Part shown: piece after piece, positions 1 to 10,931 of the stretch
Layout of the letters: each line of letters opens with the position of its first letter
Numbering within the stretch: position 1 is the stretch's first letter
NCBI GenBank assembly: GCA_001970855.1
Contig: LSSN01000605.1
Coordinates: forward strand, 18,642 to 39,468
Direction of reading: 5' to 3'
Length of the DNA stretch: 20,827 nucleotides
Source of the DNA: Smittium culicis
Taxonomy: Eukaryota > Kickxellomycota > Harpellomycetes > Harpellales > Legeriomycetaceae
Notes under the pieces: generated by a model
What the model was told of the DNA's origin: nothing
The model's database searches: none
Seen by the model: the letters and a program-made list of their open reading frames with translations, nothing else
Translations under genes and position numbers: made by a program

Positions 1-3000
1 AAAATTACGGATTTATTGCTTAATTTGCGTTAAAAAAATAAATATACTATTTGCTACTATTATACATCAAGTTAAATATGAATGGTCCTAAAAGCTATAT
101 TGTTTTTATCAAGACGAGTTGGTTATATTAGGAAGACTAAAAGTATATTTACTATGCAAAGAGCTGTGCATTATTGAAAAAACGTGATTATTTTAAATAC
201 TTTTGATTATATGTTAACACTTTGGTAGAAATCAGAATGCTCAAAGCCTTCATTAGGGTTATTCTCGATATTAATTCATTCTAATGATATTTTGCTGATA
301 ACCTTCATGATTAAAAATATTATACATTAACCAACTAATAAATGTTTAAAAATTTAATATATTTAGACTTGATTTTTTAATAACTTGTATATTCCTTTCA
401 CGTTCAATCTCTTTAAAAAAATAAATCTAGCGATTCCCAGCAATTTAAAGTAAATATATTATTTGCTGCTATTCTACAACAAGCCAATGATTAATAGAGT
501 TTTAGAATTATATTATATTTATTGAATGCAGTTGGTTATGTTTTGTAGATCAAAATAACTCTACCGCCCGGGAAAGGGATAGAATACTAAAAAGATTAAC
601 CTTTTTTTACAATAAGGGTTATCTAATGCTTATAATTTCGATATAACCAAGCGTTTAATTAATAGCTCACTTAATTTGAAATAACGAAGTGATTTAGCTC
701 TTTAACTTTGATTGATAAATTAGTTGAGAATTAAGAAATAAATCACCAATATTGAAATGTACAACTAACTTTCAAATCACTCGAGCTAAATCGAAAAAAA
801 TAAGATATTTTACAATAATCTAAGCATTTCTTATTTGGGATTTTTTTTTTTTTGCTTTATATTTCAAAATAATTGAATTTTATTAGTTTTTCCCCATTCG
901 TATATCTTAATAACTACATTTATTATAAAATAGCTCTAATTATATTATCTTTTCGACTTTTAATACTAATTCGAAAAAATATGTTATTTTGGGTTTTATT
1001 TTATCTGTTATAAAATATTAAGAGGGTAATTTAGGAAGCTAGTAAAAAACATTAAGGAAATCATGAAATTTGAATTATTGCTTTTTGTTTAAATTATTTA
1101 TTTGAATAAAGTTTAAATTTTAGTAGGAAAACCTTTAAGTGATCTTCGACAAAAATTTAACCTCTCTATACGCGCTATAGTTATTCTAAAATAAATCATC
1201 TTTGTTTTACATAAAATTATCCTGAATAAATTATTTATCAACGAAAGTTTACAAGTGCTACTATATGTAATTATATGCTCGAATAATAAAAATATTAGAA
1301 TACTAATCAACATAATATTATACGTTCTTAGATTTTATCTTGAAAAGAGTATCATGATAGACCAAAGAGTATAAAACCAGTCTCATTCTTAAAATAACAG
1401 ATTCATTTTTATAAATTATGATAAATAATAATAATAATATATGAGATTATATACTTATAACAGTATATATATATATATTACAGCAAAATACAGAAAATTT
1501 TTTTTTAAAAATAAATGAATTTTATATTTATGGCAACAATTATAAAAAATGCATCAGAATAAATAACTTAGCTATATTAATAAAATCAGCGAAGCAAAAA
1601 AAAAAAACATCTATTTAATAAAAAATTCTTATCCTGGCTAACCATTTGTTAAATAGTCGATTGAGTTGCGACTATCAACTGAAATATCAAATTTGAATTT
1701 ATTCAAGCAAGATAACGATAAATATTCAAAAAATGTGGTATTAAAATTCAAATCCTACATATAACAATTTATCATTTTTTTGACATATTTTAAAATTTTA
1801 TTTAGATTGAATTAAATTCTCTGGCTATAATTCAACCTTTTTTGGTTGGAATCTTTAGGTTAAGGAGTATTTTTTTTAAATATTTAATAAATAAAGTTTT
1901 TTAATTCTTCCTCTAATGTTGTAGAATTTTATAGATGGCGGGTAGCTTCAGTTTGATTTTTCTTTGCGTAAGCACACTTATGATTTGTTTTTTTAATATG
2001 TTTATATGTTTAAGATGGTTGATAAATTGAAAAATCAATACTATTGGGTGGTAAAATACGGATAATCCTCTAGTAAAAAACACAAATATCCCCAATTATA
2101 GATAAATTTGAATCGAATAATACGGAATATTTACTTTTACTAATTTAAATTTTATTGAATACTCGTTGAAATTAAAATTTAAAATTTTAATAAAAATTAA
2201 TTGTATTCCTGGTTTTTAAATTTGTTTTATCAGTTAAATAGTAGCAGTTTAATTAAATATTGGAGGTGGTTACACCAAGACTCACTAATATCTTTTACAA
2301 AATAAATCTCTTTCACATCCTTTAGCAAATAAAAAGATGGTATGAAGCTACTAGAGAGGCTACGGGAAGCTGGGTTGAAATATTTTTGATAAAATCTTCA
2401 AAAACTTTATTAAAATTTGTGCTAAAATTTAATTAACTTGGTTCAATTCTATAGGGTACATTTTTTTTAATTACATTTAACAATTAAAATATATTAGTAA
2501 TCCATTAATAAACTTCATGAAAAAAATTTTTTGTTCTAAAATAAAAAGTTCCGAGAAAAATAGAATAATTACGTATTATATTGAAAAAAATATATCATTA
2601 ATTTTTAGCTTTTTATATTCATTCTTAGCTTAGTGTAATAAAATACATAAACACCTTTTCAAATTTGATTATGTCGTAGATAATAAGTGTAACCCAGATA
2701 ACTACAAAGAAATAAACATTTTTTCTAGGGCTATAGGAGATGTAGTTTTTTGCTCTTTATAATTTGAAAATCTGAGAAATTGTACTTAAAAGAGGTTTTT
2801 TTATACAAATCTTATATCCAAAGAGAATTTTGGTTTGTTTTTTGACATTTCTATTATTATTATTATTTCTTTTTCAATTATCAAAACTATAATCCTCGAT
2901 TTATTACTATATGAGGATATCTAAATTTTTTTCTTCAAGTTAAACACAATATTAAAGTGGTTAAACAAAAAAAAAAAGAACGATATAAATTTGAAAAATC

Positions 3001-5137
3001 TTATTTTTTATCATTACATTTTACTTTTAATTTTACTATAAATACCGAGTATTTTGAACTCAAAAATGAAGTGCCAAAAATATAAAGTAAAATAAAATAT
3101 ACACATACGTTTATATATAACCTTATCAACATAATAGATCAGTTGGATTAATATTAAAATTCACTTAACGTTTTAGGACAACACAAGTAAATAAGCAGAA
3201 AAACAAGAGTCTGTTGTAGAAATATAGTGCTAATAGAGGAAACCTCGGCGACAATTACATATCTTATTAATATCTCCAAAGTTATAAAATTTCAAAACAA
3301 AACAATTTTTTAAATAATTTGAATAAAATCAATCAAGTTATTCTGATGTTTACACTAAAAGTATACACAAGAAATTATACTTGATATCTGTGCTTTATTA
3401 ATTCTACAGAGATTGATCCAAAATTCTATTGAAGACCCTAAAACTCTTTTGATTATTTCGATAAAAGCTCCTTGTATTTCTAAGAATCTTTTCATAATAG
3501 ATACCTAATTTAATTTAGATTTTATTATGATATATGTTTAAAAAACCTACCCCTCAGTAATATTAAAAGCTAATTTTTCAATAAATTGAATTATGCATAT
3601 ATAGCTCAACAGTTGCAGCGATAAAATTAATTTATAAATGTCATTGTTATATTTGATCACATAAAATCTCAGTTTTTATTAGCATCAATATTTTCCATAA
3701 ATATTAATCAATTATTCTCAATTAATTAATTAATTTGCTTGCTTAACTTCTTCTTTCTAAGTATAAGGTTTTTATATGATAAAATTTAATTGTTTCTTTT
3801 TCAAAGTTTATGAGTAGAATAATTGTTGATATTTCTAGAGATAAAGAATAAATAAGAGGGATATATGAAGAAGTTAAAAAAATAATTAACTAAATTTTTA
3901 TGCTGTCACATTGTCAATAAGTTAAGATAATTGTAAAAAAATTGAAATTTTAAATAAAAACACCCACCGCATTAGAAAGTAGCTATTAGAGTTTTCTTTG
4001 AATTATGGATTCAGATTATTTAAACAGCATTTTAGGTGCTTCAAATAAGACCAAGGCTCGAGAATAAGTTACCTTAATTGTATAGTATAAATAATATCTA
4101 AAGAAAAAGCTGCAAGATGAATACTTATTTAATTTAGTTAATTTTTGATGATATAATACCATTGGCTAACATCTATTGCAAAATAACAATCTTTAAATAT
4201 TTAATTCATAATAAGTAAAATCTTTTATTGGTTTAGCTTTATTTTATTTCCCAACAGATATCCCAAAGAAGTATTTTTTTTTATTAATCATTCCTACCTT
4301 TTAACTGTTATTTTTTAATAAAAAAATTTAGTTTAATAAAAAAACTTTTTAACTAAAATAAACTTTGATAGGCCTAAATTAATTTTTTTTCTTTTGTTAA
4401 ATTGAAAATAGTGGTTTTTTTTCAGTATACTGCATTAAATTATATTTAATGAAGTATAACTATTTTCATAAAAAAATTAATTGTCAATCAAAGTATAATA
4501 GTATTAATTAACTATTAATATTTCTATCTTGGCTATTTACTTTTTCTATTTATACATTATGAAAGGATGTTTTAAACGGGCTATTATATTAACTTTTTGC
4601 CTTATTCTATTTTATATAAAAAAGGTAGTTGAATTTTTTATATAATCTCTGAGTTATAATTTCTATAACTGGAGAATTAAAAAAAATTCACTTCACTTTG
4701 GGTTGGATGCATGGCAAAAAATTTTAATTCAATAAGAAAAAGCATTATGAATGATTTTACATAAATTATCTGTTTTGAAAATTAAATAGCGTTGAAATCG
4801 TATTTGTACATAATCCTTAAAATGTAACCATTAAATATTTTGCAACATTAGAAAAGATTAATATAGCAGAAATTATGTTGAGAAAAAAGATATATGGATT
4901 ATTATCAAATCTTTGAATGCATATTTAGAAAAAAAAATCCCAGAAAAAATAAATTGTAATTTTTTTATCACTATTCACGATAAATAAAAATAGTCGGAAA
5001 TTTTTTTTCCATTTAGTGAAAATTTTTTATAAATATATCTAAATTCTCTAAAAATAATTCACTATTCAAAAGAAAAATAATCTTTAACAGGAAATTAGTT
5101 CAATTAAGATACATTAAAAGTCGAGAAAATTTTTAAA
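1..5137. other. AT-rich gene-poor region
   Basis: About 5.1 kb dominated by A and T, with many poly(A)/poly(T) runs, (TA)n patches (around 1460-1480) and stop codons in all six frames. The two longest open frames (minus strand, 1113-1313 and 1913-2095) encode low-complexity Ile/Leu/Phe/Lys-rich peptides typical of translated AT-rich noncoding DNA, so they are not called as genes. A few more GC-rich patches stand out (around 563-580 and 2260-2375), but no RNA gene or recognisable domain was found in them. Diverged repeats in this stretch are listed separately. The most economical reading is old intergenic DNA with eroded repeats. Confidence 0.75.
39..542 (+). repeat. Diverged direct repeat pair of about 90 bp
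   Basis: Two segments, 39-128 and 451-542, start with nearly the same 33 bases (TAAATATAyTATTTGCTrCTATT..., about five differences). Both end with a GTTGGTTAT block at almost the same offset (79 and 80 bases in). The middle is strongly diverged. This looks like two old copies of a dispersed or locally duplicated repeat about 412 bp apart. The family is unknown, and in such AT-rich DNA part of the similarity could be chance. Confidence 0.4.
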
Positions 5138-5936
5138 ATGAAAATATCACTAACTTCAACATTACTTTTGGTTTTTTCCCTAAAAATCAGTGCAAATTCG
5201 AAAGGGAAAAGAAGTGTTGTAAGCAAGGAGTATATCGGCGCATCAGGACAGATAAATCAAAATAACATTTACTTCCCTGGTTCCCTCTTATTCGATAATT
5301 ATAATGTTTCCGACGAAATATTTGATGGTTTTGAACAAAATTATGGCGCAAAACATGAATTTGATGACGAAAATGATGATCACAAAGATAGTTATTATGA
5401 AGATGAATATTACGATGATGAATATATGTATCTTAAATACTCCGATTTACCTAAAGACGTTGAACTTATTCAAAATTCATTGACTAGTTCTTATACTGGC
5501 AAATAAGCTATTAAAAAAATTAAAATTTGTTAATACTATAAATTAAAGACATTCTTTGAAAATAGTTGTTTATTTAAATGTATAAATTTTAAATACTAAC
5601 ATTATCTATTTTTATGCACTTTGTAATAAAAAATCTCAAATTTTTACGTTTTATTAGCTTTTATAATTATTATTACTTTTATATATTATAATATAAAATA
5701 AAAAACTGCTTATAATTTCGATAAAAATATTTTTTATGTATTTCTTTTAAATGTGAGTAAATGATACCATGGAAATTTAACAATTTATAAAATCAAATTT
5801 AGATTATTAGTTATAAAAACCATTAAAATTTAATAAATATATTTGTAAAGCTGTGGAATTATTTGAAATTTCCATTCAAGTAGAAGAAAGCTAAAATATA
5901 TTATATTTCCAGCGATTGATTAATAGCTCATTAAAT
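627..5936 (+). repeat. Shared short blocks in AT-rich DNA (627-675 and 5707-5936)
   Basis: The 17-mer TGCTTATAATTTCGATA occurs exactly at 627-643 and at 5707-5723. Near each copy, on the same strand, is a second shared block of the form AGCG..TT.ATTAATAGCTCA (650-675 and 5911-5936). The gap between the two blocks is about 6 bp in the first copy and about 190 bp in the second. Both blocks recurring in the same order suggests fragments of one old repeat family with an indel between them. The span given covers both copies; the intervening sequence is not part of the repeat. Confidence 0.3.
5138..5506 (+). CDS. Small secreted acidic Tyr-rich protein (hypothetical)
   Basis: An intact 122-codon frame from ATG to TAA in DNA otherwise full of stops. 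The first 20 or so residues form a clear signal peptide: Lys2, then a Leu/Val/Phe core (residues 5-15), then a small-residue end (Ser-Ala-Asn-Ser, 18-21). A Gly-Lys-Arg at 23-25 follows at once and could be a Kex2/furin-type cleavage site. The mature part has no cysteines and no known domain. Residues 74-101 are extremely acidic and Tyr-rich (runs such as DSYYEDEYYDDEYMY), after which the protein ends in a short Ser/Thr-rich tail. It is predicted to be secreted or lie in the secretory pathway; the function is unknown. A secreted effector or wall-associated peptide is possible but unproven. The composition (D, E, Y, G) is unlike chance AT-rich translation, which supports a real gene. Additional exons cannot be excluded. 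Confidence 0.6.
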   Translation: MKISLTSTLLLVFSLKISANSKGKRSVVSKEYIGASGQINQNNIYFPGSLLFDNYNVSDEIFDGFEQNYGAKHEFDDENDDHKDSYYEDEYYDDEYMYLKYSDLPKDVELIQNSLTSSYTGK

Positions 5937-7324
5937 ATTATAAATTAACAAATAATATAGTATCTTTAAAACGACAAGTTAAATATATTTAAACTAATAA
6001 TATTATTGTGAAAGAAATATGATAGAATCTAAGCTAATATTTGGCAAAAATAAACTAATTTAAAACTAATTTAACATAAAAAAAAATTCAATTATTCCTA
6101 AATTTTATAATTAACATAAAAAATCATGAAAATTGTGTAAAAAATTAAAGAATTTCAAGGTTTAATTAGTGCAAAAAACTTCAACTTATAAATTGAAAAT
6201 ATTTTCCCCATCATAATATGTGCTTTTTGATTTAAAACACATGATTCTTTATATGCACGAATTTTCATATTATTTCAGCAAAAAAAATATAGACAGTGTT
6301 AGTATTGAAGTTTAGTGGTAAAAAAATAAAAATATTTATGATGGTAAAAAACTCGGTTACAAATTTTACTCAAAAAAATTTCCAATTAATATTAAATAGA
6401 GCTCTTACATAAATTATATAGAAATGAGAGTAAAAAGTTATACAATGAATTTCGAGAATAGCTCTATTGATTATCTTGAAGATTTGCAATTCAGAACGAA
6501 TTATGCTTTCAGTATTAAATAAAATGATTAATTTTTAGAAAAATAATTTCCTATTTAGTGAAAACCATATGCTTTTCAATAAACCTGAAGTTAAATTTAG
6601 TATTAAATAAATATTATCAGTAACCCACCGTTTATACCTAATAACACTAAAAGTATAAAAAATTAAATCAAGATTATTTAACAGAAATTATATACGCCTA
6701 TAATGGCTCAAATAAAGATCCTATTTTTTAATTTTTGTAATTTATATTTGTAGATGAGAAATAGACCGAGAATAGTTATAAATTTAAAATCTAATAATTG
6801 TTATTATAAAATTAGCGACTTAAAGCTTAGTTTTTTTAGCTTTGCGTCGAATAAATAATAGTAAGAGCCAAAAATCTTAAATCAAACTGATTTAGCTATT
6901 GTAATTCCACATATCTGTATATAACTAAACAATTTTTTTATTTTAGTTTTTTTTCAAACATATATTTATTATTTATATAGATAGCTTGCCCTTTAATATT
7001 CGTTTAATTTATACAGCAAGTTATTTATTTATTAGTGTTTCCAAGTTACTGGGTATTTTAATTGTGAGAGGAGACATATTAGTATGTAGACATCTCATTG
7101 AATAAAAATAAACCGAGATATTAATTCCAATAGAAATAAGCGAATTAAGTGAAATATTAAATTTTTTATAGTATAAACCGTCAATTACATGTTAATGAAA
7201 TCCTTATCATCTTTTTTTTTTATTTTTCGAAAAGGTAGTATAACAGAATATAGATTATCAGATTTATAAAATTTTTATAGAATATTAATTAAAATAATTT
7301 AATATTAACTTATACGATAAAAGA
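5507..7324. other. AT-rich intergenic, no gene seen
   Basis: About 1.8 kb of AT-rich DNA with dense stops in all frames and poly(A/T) runs. No open frame of convincing composition and no RNA gene motif was seen. It contains one copy of the short dispersed repeat blocks (5707-5936). The composition changes to more balanced near 7325, which marks the start of the retroelement remnant. Confidence 0.7.
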
Positions 7325-7346
7325 AAAAGATCAAACGCAAGAATCC

Positions 7347-8181
7347 ATGAGACAGTACCAACTCAAAATACTGAATGTCATTGTAGTCCAACTTGAAGGA
7401 TAAAATTATCGTAACACACAACCTGGGGATCCGTACGTTACTACAAGGATCCCAGTTACCGAAGTATCAGTTTATCCCGAAATCACTGAGTCACCCTCTT
7501 CTATCGAAGAATAATTATTAAGAACTCCACTTACCAAGGAAGTGTGCAAGATTGCGATCAACTATTGCACTAAGAATATTTTGATGAACTGCATTCAAAC
7601 ATAAATAAAAGATTCAGAATCAAGCGCGATGATTAAGGCTGACTATATCATTTATGAACTTAATTACCTCCGGCCCAAAAGAAACTGCTAATGAATTAAT
7701 AAGTTCGCTTTTGAGTTCAGGATAATTCAGTAATCGATACTGCTGAGGACTCTGAATTCACTTTTTCAAGTACAATTCGTTTCCGCTTTCCGAAATTGCT
7801 GAAAATATGACTCAATCGAAATTGGGTAACCTTCAAAAATAAGTTGATCTCAATAGAAAACGGACTCAGATATTAGAGTTAGATACCAAGCCACTAATTT
7901 ATCAAGAGTTGGACGCCCTCATCTCTAGGAAAACTGCAGCGAACCGATAACCTAGTCAGCCCTTTTGCAGGCGCCAGAATAATAAGATCTCAAATGATAA
8001 GTACTTCAGCAAATCTGCTACGGTACAGAGCACAAAAATTGAAAAAACCTTTGATCAATGCTCTAAAAACAAGACCACCGACCGCCAGTCAAGTTTTTGT
8101 GGAAGGGGCCGAAGCCGCGGGAGGCGGTCCCAACAGAGAGCCAGAAAAATCCTTAATTATGTGACAGGCTCACTTTTTTAA
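7347..8181 (+). pseudogene. DIRS-like Gag remnant
   Basis: From an ATG at 7347 the frame reads into a block rich in Pro, Val, Glu and Tyr (VTEVSVYPEI, then SPSSIEE, 7455-7511). This resembles the N-terminal part of fungal DIRS-type Gag proteins. A stop (7512-7514) follows, then RTPLTKE resumes in the same frame. Further stops are scattered through the middle. The C-terminal end, in another frame, is Gly/Arg-rich (GRGRSRGRR, 8101-8127), the usual nucleic-acid-binding tail of DIRS Gag. In intact relatives Gag would package the element RNA. Here it cannot make a full-length protein. The start choice is uncertain because the first codons are poorly conserved. Confidence 0.65.
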
Positions 8182-10202
8182 AAGTGGCATGTTCGAAAGT
8201 ATCGGAAATTCAATGGGTTTTGAATATATCGAAGATGGGATTAAGAACCTCCTTAAATAGCCTATAAATCTCAAAGTTGCCCCTGACATGGGAAAAAACG
8301 AAAAGTCTGCATGGTGCGAAAAATTCGGCACTTTTGGTAAATTTTGCGCCAAAATTAGCCGATAATAATTTTTTTTTGCATGAAGGAGGCGGCTTAAATC
8401 CAGGGTCTGAATGTGTCCAGATAACACCGTTTACATCACATCCTCATATGCAAAAGTTAAAGCTATTTTGAGATACCTGCAAGATTCTAAAAAAAAGAAT
8501 CCACCTCCCTACTAGCCTGCAAAGCAATTAAGTAAAACCAGCCGCCGAATCCGGACTTTTAAATTCATTTATTCACGATTCCCAAGAAAAGTGGAGGGGT
8601 ATGCCAGTTTTTCAAACTCAAGGAGCTTATACTACACCCGGAGGAGAAAGAGTTCAAAATCAAGACACTTGTTTTTATCTTCTACAAGATTTACAGAAAG
8701 GATTATCTCACGTCTTTAGATCTCCAAAATGCGTTCATGCATATTTTAGTATGCAAAAATTGCAGGAAATATCTCCGCATTCACAATTATAGCCGATTCT
8801 TCCGTTTTGGAGCTCAGAAGTTCGAGCTATCACTGAGCCTGTTAGTTTACCAAGATCCTGCGCCAAGTTCTGGATTGAACAAGAGCAAAAAAAAAATTCG
8901 CGTCTCATATCACATATAAGTTCTTCTAATAATATAGAAAACGAAAGAAATTTTTGTATCAATCACGCGCTCGATATACTCCAAGCTCTCGGAGCTTGGA
9001 TTCAAGGTCACGACGAGAAATCTTCCTCCTCTCAAACCCAGTCTATCACAAATATGTTTATGGCCATAAATACAAGGAAAATATCCCTCAAGGCTCTGTC
9101 AGCCAAGATCAGGGATCTTCGACGAGAAACAAGCAAGCTATTTAACGCTGGGAAGATGAAGTTGATAATTCTCGTGAGCTTTATTGGGAAAGCCAATTAA
9201 ATGTCTATTTTTCTGCTGCCGGTTTGCTTATGCTCCGCTGACTTATAGAGCTCAATAATCAAACACTGTTGACTCTGTAATCATGCACATAAACAGTAAT
9301 TCAGATGAAACCTGCCATTAAGAACCTATTATTCTGGAAGAGCGGACTGAGTTCATGGAACGGGCTCTCATTCTTGACAGAGACTTCCGAATTGGAAATT
9401 TCCACGGACTCCATCGACAAATCCTGGGTGATAGTGGCGAAATACCGCTTGTACTCAGGATCTTGGAATAAAAAAGAGAAAAAAATATACTTAACCGCAA
9501 AAAAACTGCTTAAAGTATTTTACACCTTCAATCTCAAGAGCATAGCTTGTCGATCAGTGTCGGTCTACTCTGAAAAAACAACCACGCTAGCGTAAGTAAG
9601 GAAATTCGAAGATAAAACTTACCATGAACTTTTCGGGGTTTCATAACTGACCTGTAATCACTTCATGTAAATGGATACTAGAGTTCAGACCAACTTTGTA
9701 CAGTAAGTGCTCAATCATGCAGAAACACAGAGAAAATATTCATCGCTAACTGAATTATATCTATCTCACGAGCTATTCAAAAAATTGAATTCAGTTTATG
9801 ACCAAAATGAAGTAAACCTGTTTGCATCCCACCTGAACAACAAGTTTGAATTGTAGTTCAGGTGGTTTTCGGACACTTAGACATTTGACCAGAATTTTTT
9901 GGCCTAAAATTGGTCCAGTTTCAAATGTCCATACACCTGGCCTCCATAAAACCTGATCTCTCAGATAGTTCAAAAATTACAACGAGGACGATAAAAAAAA
10001 CTCTGTTGATACTGATATGGAAGTCTTCCACCTGGTTTTAAGGTCTATTGACCCTGTCAATCTCACAATCGGCCCTCTTAAAAATAACGAAGTTTGTACC
10101 AGATCCAAAAAGCTGAAATTCGCAGCTCTAATTAAAATCACTGGCGCTTGATAGCTTGAAGGATCAGCGGATTTTCCTGGAATTCTAAGGTCTCGGTACA
10201 TA
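8150..10202 (+). pseudogene. DIRS-like reverse transcriptase-RNase H remnant
   Basis: The N-terminal linker is visible near 8177-8250 (NSMGFEYIEDG). An uninterrupted stretch, 8563-8916, carries RT motifs: LFTIPKKSGG, then DYLTSLDLQNAFMHILV (motif A region) and FGAQKFELSLSLLVY, the eroded LPFGLSLSP-type motif B. The next block reads KIRVSYHI then a stop (8917-8919), exactly where the catalytic Y-x-D-D box should be. The frame then shifts, with KIRDLRRE at 9105-9128 and SFIGKA near 9180-9198. It shifts again to one frame for RNase H (from 9305) and the DIRS-specific C-terminal region VNLFASHLNN, NLISQIVQKLQ and NHWRLIA-stop-RISG (about 10136-10171). That last stretch keeps its frame for about 900 bp and is broken only by stop codons. 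The product would normally copy the element RNA and degrade the template strand. Confidence 0.85.
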
Positions 10203-10870
10203 AGTATTTGAATGAATACATTCCATCGAACTACATTTCAAACTTTGTTTCAGGTAAAGCTCTGTTCAGAAATGATTTTTATACGGGAAAACCTCAAAGA
10301 AGATTATCGCTAAACTATGCAGACTTTTTATAAGTTTCAGAGTTTATTAGGGTGATCTATGCAATATAATCAATGACTAATGTAGTCACATAAAACAAGG
10401 AGTACTAAATTTAGCTATAGTTGCACAAAAAGAAAAAAAAGTGGCCGCTCAATAGAAAATCACTGCCAGATAAGTCCTAACACTGATTCTATTTTATGAC
10501 CAGTAGTAGCATGCTCTGATAATAAAGAAAATTTTGCAAATAACTTTTGACCAACACCAAATTCTAAAAAACAGCAAGTGAACTCTTAACAGGTTGCTTA
10601 CAATCATTAATGATAATTCAAAGCCACTATCAGTTGACAGTATAACCAGGAACATCAAATCTATATCTGACATGATACACCGCGACCCGAATTTCCCAGA
10701 ACTAAAGGTTAGATGAATCGGGCGCGAAATATGAATAAAACACAGGGGTAGTATCACATGAAATGGTATCAGATGCATTTTAGTCAGATTATTCAAACCT
10801 TGATATCTATTATCGACACACAAGAAATCTGTATAAAAAATTTGACTGAGTCGATTTTGAATCTGCGTAA
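10203..10870 (+). pseudogene. DIRS-like tyrosine recombinase remnant (truncated)
   Basis: Downstream of the RT-RNase H remnant three overlapping frames carry successive blocks of a DIRS-type tyrosine recombinase. These are a basic block with SGRSIE (10440-10457), then KPLSVDSITRNIKSISDMI (10621-10677), then VSDAF-stop-SDYSNLDIYYR (10766-10816). The last block corresponds to the C-terminal active-site region; one of the two Tyr residues of the YYR motif is the presumed nucleophile. In family members this enzyme integrates the circular element without making target-site duplications. The N-terminal core-binding half is barely recognisable, and the whole remnant is about 670 bp, shorter than a typical recombinase gene of roughly 900 bp or more, so internal deletion is likely. 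It is not functional. Confidence 0.75.
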
Positions 10871-10905
10871 ATTTAATTCATCTTCTCAGAAGCATAATTT
10901 AGAAC

Positions 10906-10931
10906 TAATCGAGCTCTTAAGAGCTCGATTA
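10906..10931. repeat. Perfect 26-bp palindrome
   Basis: Centred on GAGCTCTTAAGAGCTC, the segment reads identically on both strands for 26 bases, with no spacer. It lies about 90 bp downstream of the recombinase YYR motif, close to the 3' end of the DIRS-like element. It may be part of the element's terminal structure, since DIRS elements carry inverted and complementary termini, or a chance hairpin. No second copy of its arms was found near 7325. Confidence 0.8.

Noticed and set aside
1113..2095. Two minus-strand frames of 60-66 codons.
   Set aside because: Typical Ile/Leu/Phe/Lys translation of AT-rich noncoding DNA, without motif.
2439..2448. GGTTCAATTC, similar to a tRNA T-loop / B box.
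   Set aside because: No A box, anticodon stem or matching acceptor stem could be placed around it.
8981..8999. Hairpin CCAAGCTC-TCG-GAGCTTGG.
   Set aside because: It falls inside the reverse transcriptase remnant, where the codons for a conserved Ser-Lys-Leu-Ser-Glu-Leu-Gly stretch produce it. Too short to be a separate feature.
10494..10823. A 109-codon minus-strand frame.
   Set aside because: It overlaps the recombinase remnant on the other strand, which shows family motifs. The minus frame encodes a hydrophobic low-complexity peptide.
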